Assembly (NCBI RefSeq): GCF_963678635.1
Contig: NC_087068.1
Location: 56,266,467-56,330,466 of the forward strand
Direction: 5' to 3'
Source: Symsagittifera roscoffensis
Lineage: Eukaryota > Xenacoelomorpha > Acoela > Convolutidae
Length of the DNA stretch: 64,000 nt
The notes beneath the pieces are model-generated. The model saw nothing but the letters and a program-made list of their open reading frames with translations. It was not told the origin of the DNA and did not search any database. Each line of letters opens with the position of its first letter. Positions within the stretch are counted from its first letter, which is position 1. Of this stretch, positions 32,644 to 45,880 are shown piece after piece. A program made the translations under genes and the position numbers.

Positions 32644-35257
32644 ATGGCAAATCTGATATTTGTGTCGGTTTTAATGATATCAAGAGTTCTGTTTCATGAC
32701 ATTGAAAAGGAAACAATCAATCACATGTGCATATCAAGTATATGCTTTACTTCTGCAGTAATGCTATTCCATATTTACGTTATTTTCAGTTATAATTTTA
32801 AAGTACCCGCCATAAAAGAACCAATTCAATATTTATTTGTTTCTTTATCTATTTACGAGGCGTTCAGTTGTTTTTTATTTGGATCCTGGTTTGCTATGGA
32901 ACTCATTCCAGACTTTTATTTCGACAGTTTTGGTTACACGCTGAAATCCAATATTCTGCCGCCGCAGCTTTTGATTATTTTTTCTCATCCATGGATATTA
33001 TAGGCAGGCCTTTAAAACCTTAATTAAGAAAAATACTATAAAAGTTATTTGATTGTTCTATAAAAACTATTTGAATTATAGAGGTTATTTGATTGCTCAA
33101 AAAACCAACCAATTATCAGTACATACTTTTTCCTTAATCAGGTGCTAATCAAGATATCGAGTTTTGAACTACTTTGGGCGGAAATTTCATCAGCAGAATC
33201 ATCTTAAGTAGGGATGAGGTTGTCCAATTACCGTCGCAAGTGTAGACGAAATCATTAATCGAGGGATAGAGTCGAACACGGTAGAATTATGGGTCGAACG
33301 GCGTCGAATCATCGAATCATGGATCGAGTCATGAATCGAACAGGGTCGAATCATGGGTCAAATAAATTCGAATCATGGGTCGAACACGGTCAAATCATGG
33401 TTCGACCAAAGACGAGTTATGGGTCGAACATGGCCGAATCATGGTCGTACGGGCCACACCCTGGGTCGAACTTGATTGATAGAGTTGATTAGAGTCAAAT
33501 CATGGATCAAACAGGGTCGAATCAAAGGTACAACATGGTTCAACCATGGGTCGAGTAGGGTCGAATCATGGGTCGAACAAAGTCGAATCATGGGTCGAAC
33601 AAGGTCGAATCGTCGGTCGTTCAGCGAGTCGAAACATAGGTGAAACATGGTCGAATTATAGTTCGAACATGGTCGAATCATGGGTCGAATTGGATCAAAC
33701 CCTGGGTCAAGCGGGATTAATACAGTTGATTAGAGTCGAATCAACTTTGAACATGGTCAAATCAGGGGTCAAACAGGGTAAAAGCATGATTCGGATTGGG
33801 CTAAATCATGGGTAAAATCATGAATTAACCAATTTTTTGTCAAACTTGTTTGCTCGCAAAACTGTAAAACAGATGTAATTAGCAAATTAATCCAGTATGC
33901 ATGTTTTTATCGTGCAATAGTCTAGACAAACACAGTTGCTGATCAGGTGCAGAACTGCCCTGAGAAGACCTACACATGGTTCCAACGTCAAGAAAGTGTC
34001 TGCAAGCTTTTTCGGCTTTAATGGTTCCAGGCGATCCGCTCCGAGTCCTTGTGATCCAACTGGTTTTTTTTTGGTTTGAAGTTATCAAAAGTCAGCCCTC
34101 CTTGCTGTCTGAAACAAACATGATCTTGACCCGGGCAATGAAATTGGGCGAAAGCAAATAGATTCAAAAATGTCGAGCAAGATAGAAAGATTTATAGTTC
34201 AGTCGAACAAAGCAGAAAAAAAGTCAAAGTAGGTCATTTTAAGTCGAACAAAGTCCGGTTATATCGAAAAAAGTCAAAATTCGACATCGTTTGACTCAAA
34301 AAGTCAAAAAGGGACGTCGTTTGACCGACCATTTTTAGTCGAATCAACAATCGAGCACCTCAGCCCGGTTCTGAACAAACCATTTAATAGAACTTTCCTA
34401 CTTGAACTAAATTTTTTTAAAAAAAAACGAATTTTTAAGGGCAGAGTTTGCAATCAGTAACAAATTGCAACTTAAACAATTAGGTTTCATTGAACAAATA
34501 ATGTTTAAAGGTCTTGGTGTTAGGTGCTCATTTGGTGGCATTACTGCTAGCTCTCAATAGATACGTCAGCATTGTCGACATACGATATTATAATTTCTTG
34601 TTCACAAAATGCAAAATTAGGCTTTATTTTCTAATTATTGTTTGTTTCAACGTCAGTGTCAATGCAATTTTTTCCTTAGTTACGTATGCTTTGGAAAAAA
34701 CTTTAAGAGATGAAACGTCCCCCGACAAGCGTCATGACTTTTTAGTATTTCATCGATTTGTGCTGATAAGTCATTTTATTAAGACACTCTTTTCAATTCT
34801 AGTAATATCAGTTATTGTTTTTATCTACCAGCGTATATACAACTTCAAACCTTCGGATATTTCCTTCAAAGAAAAAATGAACAAAATGACAATCAAGATA
34901 AAGATCAAAGATGGCGAATCAGCTCCTCTAAGAGTTCACAATCTTTTCCAAGATTCGGTAGAGATTAACAAACTGTATCTAAAGTCGGTAAACATCTCCA
35001 TTTTTATCACAGCAGCTCTCTTTGTCTTCCACGCTATTTTGGAATGGTCTCTTTTGGTGTTTCAACTTCGAAGCCAACAAACTTGTCATCAAAACAACAA
35101 CAGCACAGATTGCATCATCGACTACAGTAATATCTACATTGATCCCCTCATTTTTCCGGCTGTCGTTAATCCGATTGTTTTCCTGCTCAACAATGCTGAT
35201 TTTCGGAACAAACTCAAACGACCCATTCGTGCTCTAGGAAACACATTTTTTCATTAA
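32644..35257 (+). CDS. Divergent rhodopsin-like seven-transmembrane receptor, two exons
   Basis: The CDS is join(32644..32932, 34524..35257), 340 residues. Exon 1 has a hydrophobic N-terminus, TM1 (ICFTSAVMLFHIYVIF) and TM2 (YLFVSLSIYEAFSCFLF). The donor TTTTG/GTTACA and acceptor GTTAG/GT complete a Gly codon. The distance from the Trp before TM3 to the Arg of NRY then fits class A receptors. Exon 2 starts in TM3 (HLVALLLALNRYVSI) and includes TM4-TM7, ending in NPIVFLL. Motifs are weakened: DRY is NRY, the final Tyr of NPxxY is Phe, and the usual CWxP of TM6 is missing. The second extracellular Cys pair may be in QQTCHQNNNSTDC. Ligand unknown. The first Met is the earliest in frame, but an upstream exon cannot be excluded. 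Confidence 0.75.
33240..33830. repeat. Minisatellite (core GTCGAATCATGGGTCGAAC) in the GPCR intron
   Basis: About 25 imperfect copies of a roughly 20-base unit built from GGGTCGAAC and GGTCGAATCATG occupy some 600 bases of the single intron. Shorter echoes (AAGTCGAACAAAG, AGTCAAA) recur at about 34195-34345. Some copies are open in several frames, but the repeats are low-complexity, not coding. Confidence 0.85.
33831..34194. other. Higher-GC patch inside the GPCR intron; unknown
   Basis: Between the two minisatellite blocks lies non-repetitive DNA of more balanced composition (for example GGTTCCAGGCGATCCGCTCC near 34022). It is open on both strands for 60-70 codons, but no motif is recognised. 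It could be a fragment of an old transposon. Confidence 0.3.
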
Positions 35258-35573
35258 CGGTGATTTACTTCAAATTTAATGCTAAAAATTAATCACATTT
35301 AGTGTTCCTAAAGTGCTAAAAATTAATGTTCCAAAGTTTCAACTAGTAAAGTTTTTGATATTGGAAAACTTTTAAGATAGCTTAGGCTTGGTACATGAAG
35401 GCTGTGTTTTAATTTGGTATCTGTTAATTGCTGTACGGAGTAACTTGGAGTAACAAAAATGATGGGAGTAAATTGTAAATAATTTTCACTAGGACATTTA
35501 ATTGATTGAGACCTAATGTTGAAGCATGATAAACCTAGGTCAGCATCTTTTACCATCTCAAATTTTGATTTCG

Positions 35574-35601
35574 AGAACAAACGCTGTAAAGCGTTTGTTC
35601 T
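35574..35601. repeat. Perfect 12-bp hairpin downstream of the GPCR
   Basis: AGAACAAACGCT, loop GTAA, then the exact reverse complement. It lies about 320 bases after the stop codon. It lacks the sequence of the histone 3' stem-loop. No role is assigned. Confidence 0.85.
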
Positions 35602-36045
35602 AGGAATCACTTTTGATCTGTTAAAAGGGGTTTGTTTAGGTTTATCTAAGCTTCAAGATTTGATAATAACTTCGGGGAAAATGATTTAACATTGAAATGA
35701 GACTTCTGCAGTAAAATTGTTTTCAATTAACTTGTTTGGTCTTGATCAACTAAATGTTCATGCAAATGTTGTTTATAAGTTACTCTACCTTTGTACAATT
35801 GTCGCAGACACCTACGCAAGGTTGCAGGTTGCATTGGAAAATTGAGGAACCCTACGGATTTTCTGAATTTAGCGGGAGCCTCAGAAAGAACCTATTTTAG
35901 AATCCAAAACATAGCTTACAGGCAAAATTATTATACACGCATCCAATTTCAAGCGTTAATAATCGATTAGATTATGATTTTGCTACCATTCCTACTAAAA
36001 TTGAGAAAAAACATCGATTTTAATCAAATAATAATCAATTGTAAC

Positions 36046-36475
36046 CAGGGGCGGATTTAGGGGGGGGGGGGGGCGGACGCCCTTCTCCTCTCAGGGATTC
36101 GACCCCCTGCCGACCCAAAGGGTCCCCCCTTTGATACTTTTTCAGAAATCCATTTTTGGTGGACCGACCCTAAAATTTTTCTAAAGGCGCCTTTGGCGCC
36201 AATATATAATAACTTTGAGGGGGAGCGCGCGCCAAAAAAAAACGCATTTTTTTTGTCAAAATTTTTCAAAAAGTGCCCAAAAACGGCTTTTTTGACTGTT
36301 TTTTCAAAAATTTGCCTGCGGCGCAGAAAATTTTGCCAAAATAGGGGCAAAAACAGTGCTTGGGGAGAGCTCGAAAAATCAATTTGGTCGACCTAAAAAA
36401 AAGAAAGGTCGTCAAAATTTTGGAAAATTTTTCGAAAATCCGCCCTCCCTCGAGAAAATCCTAGATCCGCCCCTG
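36046..36475. mobile_element. hAT-type MITE, copy 2 (inverted), with perfect 8-bp target duplication
   Basis: The 430-bp element runs from CAGGGGCGGATTTAGG to CTAGATCCGCCCCTG, in the opposite orientation to copy 1. ATTGTAAC flanks it at 36038-36045 and 36476-36483. The internal GGCGCCTTTGGCGCC and GGGGAGCGCGCGCC words match the other copies. It inserted into sequence rich in AATCGATTA-like words. Confidence 0.94.
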
Positions 36476-36483
36476 ATTGTAAC

Positions 36484-39400
36484 CTCTCTTTTTGAAATCG
36501 AAATATAATCTTTCATAGTACAGTTCGATCAATTGTAATTAATTAAAAGTTATCTAGTTTTCAACCCAACTGTAATAGATTATAATCATTTTGAAAATAT
36601 CACGATTATAATCGACTAAAAATCTTTAAACATCTAATTTTTGTAATTAATTTAAATCAAATATAATTGTCAAAAAATCAACATAATAATCCGCTATAAT
36701 CGATTAAGTACGCCTAAAAATGGACGCGAGTAGCAACAAACAAATGGCTTTAGAACGTGTCAAGAGTTTGGACAAGTGATTCCATTCAGCCTAGCTTTAC
36801 ATGGTTAAAAACTTTACTGCGAGACCCAGTAACATACACACATTTTTTATTTCAAAACAAATTTGGTTTCGTCATGTTTGGAAATCAGCCTACCGAACAA
36901 TTTTCTAAAAAACATTCATGCTTTTGTCGTAAGTTAGAATCATCATTTTCTTCATTTTTGGGGAAAGGGGATCTGACAACAGTCAGTGAGTCGATCGCTC
37001 ATTTTTTAAAAAACGTTTCATAACCAAACGGGTATTGTCAGCAATGAGTTTAATGACTTTCGGTTTTGAACAACCGATTGGTGAAAGAAGTTTCAGTTTT
37101 GTATTTTTTTCTGAAAGGTTCTTGTCTGTTTTGCTTTATTTTTCGGCTCATGTTTCAGGAAATTTTGAAAAAAAGTAACAAAAAGTAACAAAAAATTCAG
37201 GTTTCAATATTTCAAAGTATTTTCGGAAAATACTTTGTTTTTACAAACAAGACAAAAAAAAATTTAGAAAAATTATTAATCTTTCCAATTATTCAAAAAA
37301 TGTGCCAGTTGCTGTAGGCAAGTAAAACTACCTGCCACAACACCAGTTTCAAGTAAATCGCTTTTATCGACAATCAGTATACGATTAATTTTGGATGCGC
37401 GTCTGAATGATTGAAGAAATTTTCAGTGTTTTTTGTATAATTTTTCAAGTTGTTCAACTGAAAAAAAATTCAAACCAAAAATAAAAACTCAGAAATCTGA
37501 TAATTTAAGTTTTGGGCTCTGATACTCAACTATTTTGTTTGACGCTATAACTGTCCTAAATAAAACTATCAAAAAACATTTAAAAGTATCCCCATAGTCA
37601 TAGCTACCCTGTTTTTATCTAGAATCAACACTACGAACTTTGTTTCCGCCACAAACTGCTGGAAGGTCACAATGGTTACAAAAACTTTCCATCAAACATT
37701 ATTCCCGACAGATTTGAAGTCTGTTATAAATCATATTTAAAAAGTATTTTACAAACATCACCACAGTTTGAAAAATCGGGCTTTTACTAAGAATCAAAGT
37801 ACAATTAGTTTCGATTTCACTATGATTTAGTGGGTAACCAAGTATTAATAATTTTTCCTACTCAAACAAAAAACATCTATGTAATTTTAACCTTCATGTT
37901 CTAACATCCATGTTTTAGAAAAAATGGGAAAAAGCTCTTGGAAAACGTTGCACTACACTATGTGAATGTTTCGATTGATAATATAACGATGACAATTTTA
38001 AGAAATTTTTTAACAAGACAAAAAGTTTGGGCGTTTTATACTTTTTAGCTTTTATAAACTAAAAGAGGTGAACTGAAATTTTTAGTGGAAATCTAGGTCT
38101 TCTAATTGCAAGCTATTTTTTCAAACAAATACTGCTAAAAAGTTAGGTACTCAACAAAATCAGCCAATAAACAAAACAATTTTGAATTGTTCTCAAGTGT
38201 GAAAAACTCAAAATAGGAATTGTCATGGTTCTTTCTCTTCAATAAAGTTTTCAACCAATTTCATTCTTTTAATCAATCGCTCGAAAAGTTTTGACGTCAA
38301 TTTTGACTTGCAATGATAAATGGAACGAGGATTAGTGAAAGCATCAAACTATATTTTAGGCCGTTTAGTTGAGATAGAAGTTAGTTTGAAGAAAATTTAG
38401 AAAAATAAACAAACATTTTTTTTTCAATTTTACGCGCTTATTAAAAAACTTTTTAGGTTTCAGCCATTTTCTCGCCAAGTACTAGATATTCATGGTTGAA
38501 ATTTTAATATTGTATAATTTCATTTGTTTTTCAAAATAGACCTGGATACAAATACCTTTAAAAAACGTTTTTAACTGTTTTTTGGCTATTTAATTTGAGG
38601 GCGCCTGAGAGGTGCTTTTACTGCTAAAAAATACCCGTTTACACCAAAAGCGGTTCAAAGTTGTGGATTTAAAATATTTGTTTGAAAGCTGCCGATCTAA
38701 ATAGACCCTCAAAAAATTTCACTTTACAAGAAGATCAGATGTTTTTTTAAGCTAGTACACATATTTTGACTGAAAATTCAGCAATTTATCAGTTAATATG
38801 AATGAACTTTCATTTCGTAGCTGTGCAGTTTTCTGTAATAATCTTCAGGCAAGGTGAAAAACAAGTTGTCAGCTTGGCAAATATCCCTTGCTTTAGAATG
38901 AACACTCTTGAGACCAAAATTTCAAACTGCTTTGGCTGTTTATGGCGACTTTTAGCCTCAAAGAACACCACTGCAACGCGCTCTAGATAAATGGCCAAAC
39001 GACAACTTGAAAGCATTTTTAGTGTCTTTTAACCGGTTGTGTTCTAAAAAACAGTTTGTTACACCATATGTCAAAGTTTCAACCAATGAGATTTAGTAGT
39101 TACAGAAAAAAATGACTGGAAACTGGAAAAAGATTTCGTTTATTTCTTCGCTTGAAAACTAAAAACTAAAAATTCCATGTTCCGTGTTTGTACGACCTTT
39201 TTAAACCAGCTTCTGTTGAGCAAATACCTACTTTTCGAAAAATATGAAATTGGGTCTTAACTCTTTGATACTCTTAAAAAGTTTTAGTTCAAAGACATAG
39301 AACGGAAAAACGAGAATATTTAAAACTTGCGTTGTTTTATCCAATAAGTAACCCCTAAAACTATCTTCTTTGTGATATTTAGTTTTCAAAAAAAAATCTG

Positions 39401-41542
39401 TAAAAACCACTACTGTTAAACTTACTCTGTCGGGAACTGAATTACTCTTAGCTTTGATTTCGCAATGGATTCGTGAAAATTATTTTTGGTTGAATTCTTC
39501 TTATGCCAATGAATTTTGTCGACTGATATCTTATCTTTTACAGTCTCTTATCAAATATCGTTTATAAAAATTGCCAAAACTTTACATATTTTGCTTCTGA
39601 GTAGAACCAACGTTTTTTTAGTTTGATTTTACCACAATTAGTGGAAAATATCTTTTGTCTCAAATTTTTGCCTCCTCATAGGAAATACAACCAATAAAAT
39701 TTTCAGAGAAGAATCGAAAATGAGCTTTATCAAAGTATTTCTTTAAATACTGTGAATTTTTGCTTTGGCACTATAAGGATAGCAATTCTTTTACACCTTT
39801 CAAGAAGACTAAAAGAAAAAAATCATCGCGTTTTTGAACTTTCTGTCTGATTGTACAACTAAAAAGGGCTTCTAAAATTTTTTAAAAAATCATGGCTCTA
39901 AAACAATGATAAGCGTATCTTCTAGCGGGTATCCGGACCTTCTAATGTTAAACAATTCCGAGCAGCTGGAATTAACAATTTTGTAAAATAGAACTTACAA
40001 GCCAATCTTGAGATAATTCAAGAAAGTAGGAGCACGTAGGGGGTCGTAACAAGACAACTCGCAACAGTACACAAAACACACTTGCTAAAGACATTTTTCT
40101 CTTTTATCTTTAAGTGCCAAACAAAGCAATTTCAACTATCGACAAACAATGATTGAAGTGTACTAAAAATATGAAAAAATGCGTTATTCTGATCAGTATT
40201 TTGTTTTAATTTATGCATAGTTTTGTTTTGTATGTTTTTTTTGATAATTCCAATAAAATATGATGTTCTATTTCAAAACATTTTTGTAAGGCAGTTTTGA
40301 AAATTCAAGGATTTGTTATGACACCAGCGTTTTTGTTTCAGATAAATTCATAAACCGATTTACCTTCAAAAAAGTGCTAAAATTGTTTTGAAAATTTCAT
40401 CCTATATTTCATCCTATATTTTTGAATACTTCCGGGAAATTACGCATTTGACAAAACACGTACCCAACAAATCTACTTTTTCGTAGTTGAACAGAGTTTT
40501 CTTAAATTTTTTTAAGACTTTTGTAGAAAAAAGAGCGCAGGCATACAGTATTGTTAGCTCGTCTCAAAAATTTCCAAATTGTTCGATCTAATATGATATG
40601 TTTGTTTGGTAAAGTTATATTATAAAACTAAACTTTTTGTATGAAAAGAAACTGTAAAGAAAAGATCCACTTATACTTGAGTCGAATTTTTTCCTAAAAA
40701 AAGTTTTGTTGCAAAATCAAGCTTCGAACATATTGTGTCGCTCCGGTTTGTGATGAAAAGTTGGTCGCGATTCTATGCTCGTTGTGGTTTTAAATTTTCA
40801 AAAAATTGCAGGCATTGCTAGATATTTTTGTGTAGATGGTAGCTTTTTTTTGCTCTGATTTTAAAATAAAGAATGTTTACTTAAATTATATGCTTTTTGA
40901 ACTAGCTTAATTGTTCGCAGTCAGATAAATAAGCTATTTTTTCAGAGTTTTGACAAGTAATTGTCAATTTATTGAGGGTTGAAGAACTTTCAAACATATT
41001 TAAAGCAAGCTAATTGGTCCTAATAAAATAAAGTGCAACAAAACTGCTCGTATCAGGGCAAAGCCGAAAATATTTTGACTGTTTGTTTCTGTTAAGGTTT
41101 ATGAGAACTTGAGTTGTATTCATTTCAAAAACAGGACAAAAATATATTATAAAAAAAATATCTTTTGAAAGATTAGCGATATGTTCAAACGCAGTCAGTT
41201 TGCGTCAATCCATATCAAAATTGGGTATCGCGTGGCTGAAAATGTCAAAAACCGACAATACTTGACAATTATAGTTGAATCATAAATCAGGCATCTCAAA
41301 CGGCGGGCACTTGACAATCAAATGTGTTGATTATTGCTCTTTCAGGAGTTGTGTAGGTCAGCTACGAGCAGTAACGTGCTGATTGGGGGTCATTTAGAAC
41401 TTAGAGGGATAAAATTTTGAGCCCCTCAAGAGACAGATACTGCTGGTAGCTGATCTACTCCAAGCTACGTCAATTCTGCTTGCCAATTTTTTCAAAAGGT
41501 CCTTAATAATGTTTCGCGACATTCTTTTGTGATCCGTCAACT
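36484..41542. other. Gene desert
   Basis: Five kilobases of AT-rich DNA with no supportable exon on either strand. A perfect 11-bp hairpin (CAAAGTATTTT, CGG, then the complement) lies at 37213-37237. A short fragment of the GACTGC...AGTCGG repeat (CTGCTCGTATCAGGGC) starts around 41043. Confidence 0.5.
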
Positions 41543-41952
41543 CAGGGGCGGATCTAGGATTTTCTCGAGGGGGGGGGGGATTTTTTTTTTTTAGGTCGAC
41601 CAAATTGATTTTTCGAGCTCTCCCAAAGCACTGTTTTGTTTTGCCCCTATTTTGGCTAAATTTTCTACGCCGCAGACAAATTTTTAAAAAACAGTCAAAA
41701 AGCCGTTTTTGGGCACTTTTTGAAAAATTTTGACAAAAAAATGCGTTTTTTTTTGGCGCGCGCTCCCCCTCAAAGTTAGTATATATTGGCGCCAAAGGCG
41801 CCTTTAGAAAAATAAAAATTTTAGGGTCGGTCGGCCAAAAATGGATTTCTGAAAAAGTATCAAAAGGGGGACCCTTTGGGTCGGCAGGGGGTCGAATCCC
41901 TGAGGGGGGAAGGGGCATCCGCCCCACGCCCCCCCCCCTAAATCCGCCCCTG
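41543..41952. mobile_element. hAT-type MITE, copy 3, with perfect 8-bp target duplication
   Basis: The 410-bp element runs from CAGGGGCGGATCTAGG to TAAATCCGCCCCTG and is flanked by CGTCAACT at 41535-41542 and 41953-41960. Relative to copy 1 it has a small deletion after the left G run. It lies in the same orientation as copy 1. Confidence 0.94.
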
Positions 41953-42347
41953 CGTCAACTCTAAAAGCGCATTCAGTGCCAATATACAACAGCATTGAGA
42001 GAAAGCGAGCTGCAAAAAAAATTGTTTCAAAGTCTTTGATAAAGAACTGTCAAACTTCATTTTTGGCTAGTCTTTAAGCTTTCATAAATTCAATTAATGA
42101 GGAAAATTTGAAAAGTACAGTGTTTTGGAAGTGCTAAAAGTTTTTTCTTCGAAAAGGCTGTTCAAAAAACTGCCCCCTCTTAAAAACGCATGCGCTTGCA
42201 ACTGGCTGCTACAAGGTATCATAGAGAGACTTTGACCCAAGATCCAAAAAAACTCTCGCTTGATTAGATCGAATTATTTCGGGATTACTAAATTTTTGTG
42301 AACTGCAAATAATTTCTTAAACACTTTAGCATCCTGCACTGAGGTCG

Positions 42348-42698
42348 CAGGGATAGCTATCGTTGTTTCAGGCTAAGATCAAAACGCTGTTTCAGGCTAT
42401 GTCTCTAAATTTTTGCTGGATCATTGCTGAAACAGCGATGAATTTCGAAAATTGCGCTGAATTATCTCTGAATCATTTCTGAAAACCCAATTTCTGAATT
42501 AGCGCTGAATTATATCGAAATATTGATTATATTTGGAAACAAATTTCTCACAATGGATTATTTATGATTCAGTGCAAAAAAAAATAACTTAAATTATCAT
42601 CGCTGTTTCAGGCTCTGAGCAGCGTCATTTTATCCATAATCAGTAAATTTTCAGCATTGATTCATGTCATAATGCTGAATAAGCGATGACCATCCCTG
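42348..42698. mobile_element. Candidate second MITE family (CAGGGAT...ATCCCTG)
   Basis: CAGGGATAGCTATCG at 42348 and GCGATGACCATCCCTG ending at 42698 are imperfect inverted ends. The interior repeats TGTTTCAGGCT and GCTGAAT words in both orientations, giving extended self-complementarity. No clear 8-bp target duplication was found, so the assignment is tentative. Confidence 0.5.
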
Positions 42699-44061
42699 CA
42701 AAGCCAAGCCGTGGTGCTTATTCATTAAAGTGAATTTCTCTGACATGGTCGCTCTCTAAAACTTTCTTTGTTATGACGCTGTCAATACTTAAAATTGAGA
42801 AGCTCTAATTTGATTTGATATTTCCGAAACCTTAATAAAATTTATTTAAATGCACTTTTTGCACAGCACTACCGTGCATAAAAGTGCCTTTGAGTAAATA
42901 TTTTTAAAGTGTCAGAATTATTAAACCAAATTAGAGCTTCACAAATGATATAATTAAGGAAGTATCAAGATATCTGATGCAAGAGTTGTGGGCAATCGGA
43001 CTCAATTATCACGTGCAGCAAGTCAACTGAATAGACGCTGGCATGGGACCGTTTGCCCTGGGCTAAAACAACCTATAACCATAAATTACCCGGCTGATTA
43101 CTTTTGGAGAGAAAAAGGAAGTCTTCTGTTATACAAGAGAGCACCACGGCAATTTCTAGTCCTTAAATGAACAGCTCGTATGCATGCTTTTTCCATTGAG
43201 TTGAGGATGAATGCTCTTATATTTCGAACCAACTTTCTTGATTCGTAGGTAATCGAAAGTCAGTAATGAAAATACAACCTCTCCAAACATAATTTTCACA
43301 ACTTTTACAAAAGTATTGACAAAAAAATTAAAACAGGCTACTTGAATTGGAATACAGTCATGATTATGTCACCGAATCTTTTCAAGTAGACTTGTGGCCC
43401 TTTAACAGTCAACTCGCTTTTCCTTCAAACTGTATCAATTTGAACAAGTTGCTACGATTTTCACCAACCTGGAAATCGCAAACATTTGAATTTTACTAAC
43501 TTTTGAGCATTGGAAGTTATATAGTTTGAGCATAAAGGAAACTTTTAAAAGCCCTTTTGATCCAAACATAACTTGGGTCGAAAACACGTGAATATTTGGC
43601 TCATGTGAAACTGAAAGTAATGCTAATGGTACAGGTATAACTTCAAATTACCGAAGGAACTTAAGTTTTGTTTATAGTTTGAGAAGTTTCAGTGGAAAGT
43701 AAATTCGGTCCTACTTGAATAACAACTAACTTATAACCAGCTTAGCTATAAATTGAACCGTAAATTTGGTAAGTTTACACTCCAGGTAAGTGTTTTGAGT
43801 AATTTTGAATCACCACTTTTTCTGAAGTTAGCAGTTGATCAAACTTAAATCGGGTTGAAAACTCACTTGGTGTTTTTGCTTCATACAAAGGTTAAAAACT
43901 GTTAAAATCGAGGATAATCACAAGTTTAACATACTAGTGAATTTAGTGAGTGAATTTAATATATTCAATTTTAAATCGTAATTTGAATCGGCGAGCGGAT
44001 GCTATTAAGTGGACTGGAATCCAAACATATTTTAGTGCCAATGATTTTTTTCTGACTTTAG
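42699..44061. other. No gene recognised
   Basis: AT-rich DNA. Short open frames are present, but there is no motif or splice pattern. Confidence 0.5.
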
Positions 44062-44479
44062 CTGGGGCGGATTTAGGTGGGTGGGTGGCAGACGCCCTCC
44101 CTTCAGGGACTAGACCCCTCAACAACCAAAGGGTCTCCCCTTTGTTGTTTTTTTATGACACCCATTTTCTGCCAAACAACCCTAAAATTTTTCTGAAGGG
44201 GCCTCCGGTGCCAATTTGTACTAATTTTGAGGGGGAGCGCGCGCCGAAAAAACGCAATTTTTTGGTTAAAATTTTCAAAAAAAATGCCCAAAAACGTTAT
44301 TTTTTACCTAGGGTATTTTTGACCTAGGGACAAAAACGGTATTTTCAAACTAGGATCTTTGCAGTGTTTCTGGGAGCGCTCGAAAAATAATCAACTTGGT
44401 CGAGCTAAAATCTGCCCCAACTTTTGAAAATCGGGCCCATTATGGCACCAAGTGGGAGAAAATCCTAGATCCGTCCCCG
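44062..44479. mobile_element. hAT-type MITE, copy 4, older (decayed ends and target duplication)
   Basis: The ends are CTGGGGCGGATTTAGG and CCTAGATCCGTCCCCG. Internal words (GGGGGAGCGCGCGCC, GAAGGGGCCTCCGGTGCC) match the other copies with many substitutions. The flanks GACTTTAG and GGTTTTAG agree at six of eight positions. In orientation it matches copy 2. Confidence 0.8.
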
Positions 44480-45880
44480 GTTTTAGTGTTTTCTTTGTAC
44501 ATTACTCTACTTTTATTTTGGTCCAATATTGCTATTAACTCCAAAAATATGAGGCAGCCTGTTGATGTCGTTCCCATTAGATTAGCCCATGATAACATCT
44601 TTCATTTCAGTCAAATTTTCAACAGACAAGACCCAATTTTGCCCTTAATACCCTTCAACAGGAAACAAGACACACACGTTCTAAATGGGTGAAGGATCGA
44701 AAAAAAAACAGCCCAGTTTTACTATAGGTCATGAGTAAAATTTTCACAACGTTCGAAACACAATTTTAGTCACATCAGAGCTGCAGTAATATATTCCCTT
44801 ACTTTTTACTTTTATACCAAGTGAAAAATAATTCCAACAACGCGCGCGTAAGTATAGTATTTGTACTATTTGTAGTAAGAGAAACGCTACATATACCTGT
44901 TTTTTTCTTCAGCTAGAACTCATACAAAGATTTATTTGCGCTTTGCCACCAGGTTTTTGTCCCCATTGGCGATATAATTGCCATCGATTTTGCAACCCAT
45001 CTGAATTTTTTATTATCTTGGAAAAATAAGCGAGAAGCAACTGAATTTGGCATTAATTGCGCATTCAATAATTGATTTTAGTCTGGTAAGTTCAAAGCGA
45101 TTTTTTTCTTGTTGTTTTTTATCTATAAAATCTACATTTGAAACAAATCTTTGCAAGCGAAAGTAACTTTACCAGTAAAATTTGTATTTGATGTTGTTTT
45201 TATATTGTAAATGTCTTTCACTTTTTTGAGTGGCACATTTTTGCGAGTAAAAGCGTAAACTTTGCATGCTAAAATCTCTTTGATTGGCGGCTTTCAAAGA
45301 CCAAATAAAAGTATTTAATCAACATATAATAGATTTTGACCGAAAGTGCAGTTTTTCACAATTATTTGTAAATTTGCGCACTGGGTGAAAAAGAATCACT
45401 TCGGTTTGCTCGTTAATTCGCTCTTTGAAGCCTCATTAACAAAACAATTTTCATAAATTTATTTGATGTTACAATAATAAAATAGCAATTATTTGCTCAC
45501 CTGTCGATTTTAATGCATGCAAAATAAACCAGAAAAAAGTCGGTGTTGCAGTTGCGGAAAAAAAAATCTGCGATCAAATTGTTCTCAAAAATCCAACCAA
45601 AATCAACTTTTCACACAAAAAAATAAGAAATGTATCAAAGATTTTTCAGGCTTAATTAACTTCGCGAAAACTTGATAACAAACTGAAGAAATCAGATTTT
45701 AACATTCAAAACATAAACTTTGATGACTTTTTCGAAGAAATTTTAGTCATCAAAAGAACATCAATTTTCCGCTCTGTTGATTACGTTTGATATACATTTA
45801 TGATTCATATCCAGATACCTTCAAACCTTTACCCAGAATTACAACATCAACGACAACATTAACAATAACGGGAGTTTACG
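44480..45880. other. Upstream region of the tau-family gene; no exon or promoter identified
   Basis: AT-rich DNA with no coding exon. The sequence just before the start codon (about 45785-45880) is less AT-rich and could be 5' UTR. No TATA box or initiator can be placed with confidence, and a non-coding first exon further upstream is possible. Confidence 0.4.

Noticed and set aside
33289-33815. Open frames over the GTCGAA minisatellite
   Set aside because: The peptides are translations of a tandem repeat (NHGS, VEQG words) in several frames, not a conserved protein.
33879-34161. Open frames of 60-70 codons on both strands in the GPCR intron
   Set aside because: No motif, no splice signals in phase, and no family resemblance. 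Both strands are open because of local composition.
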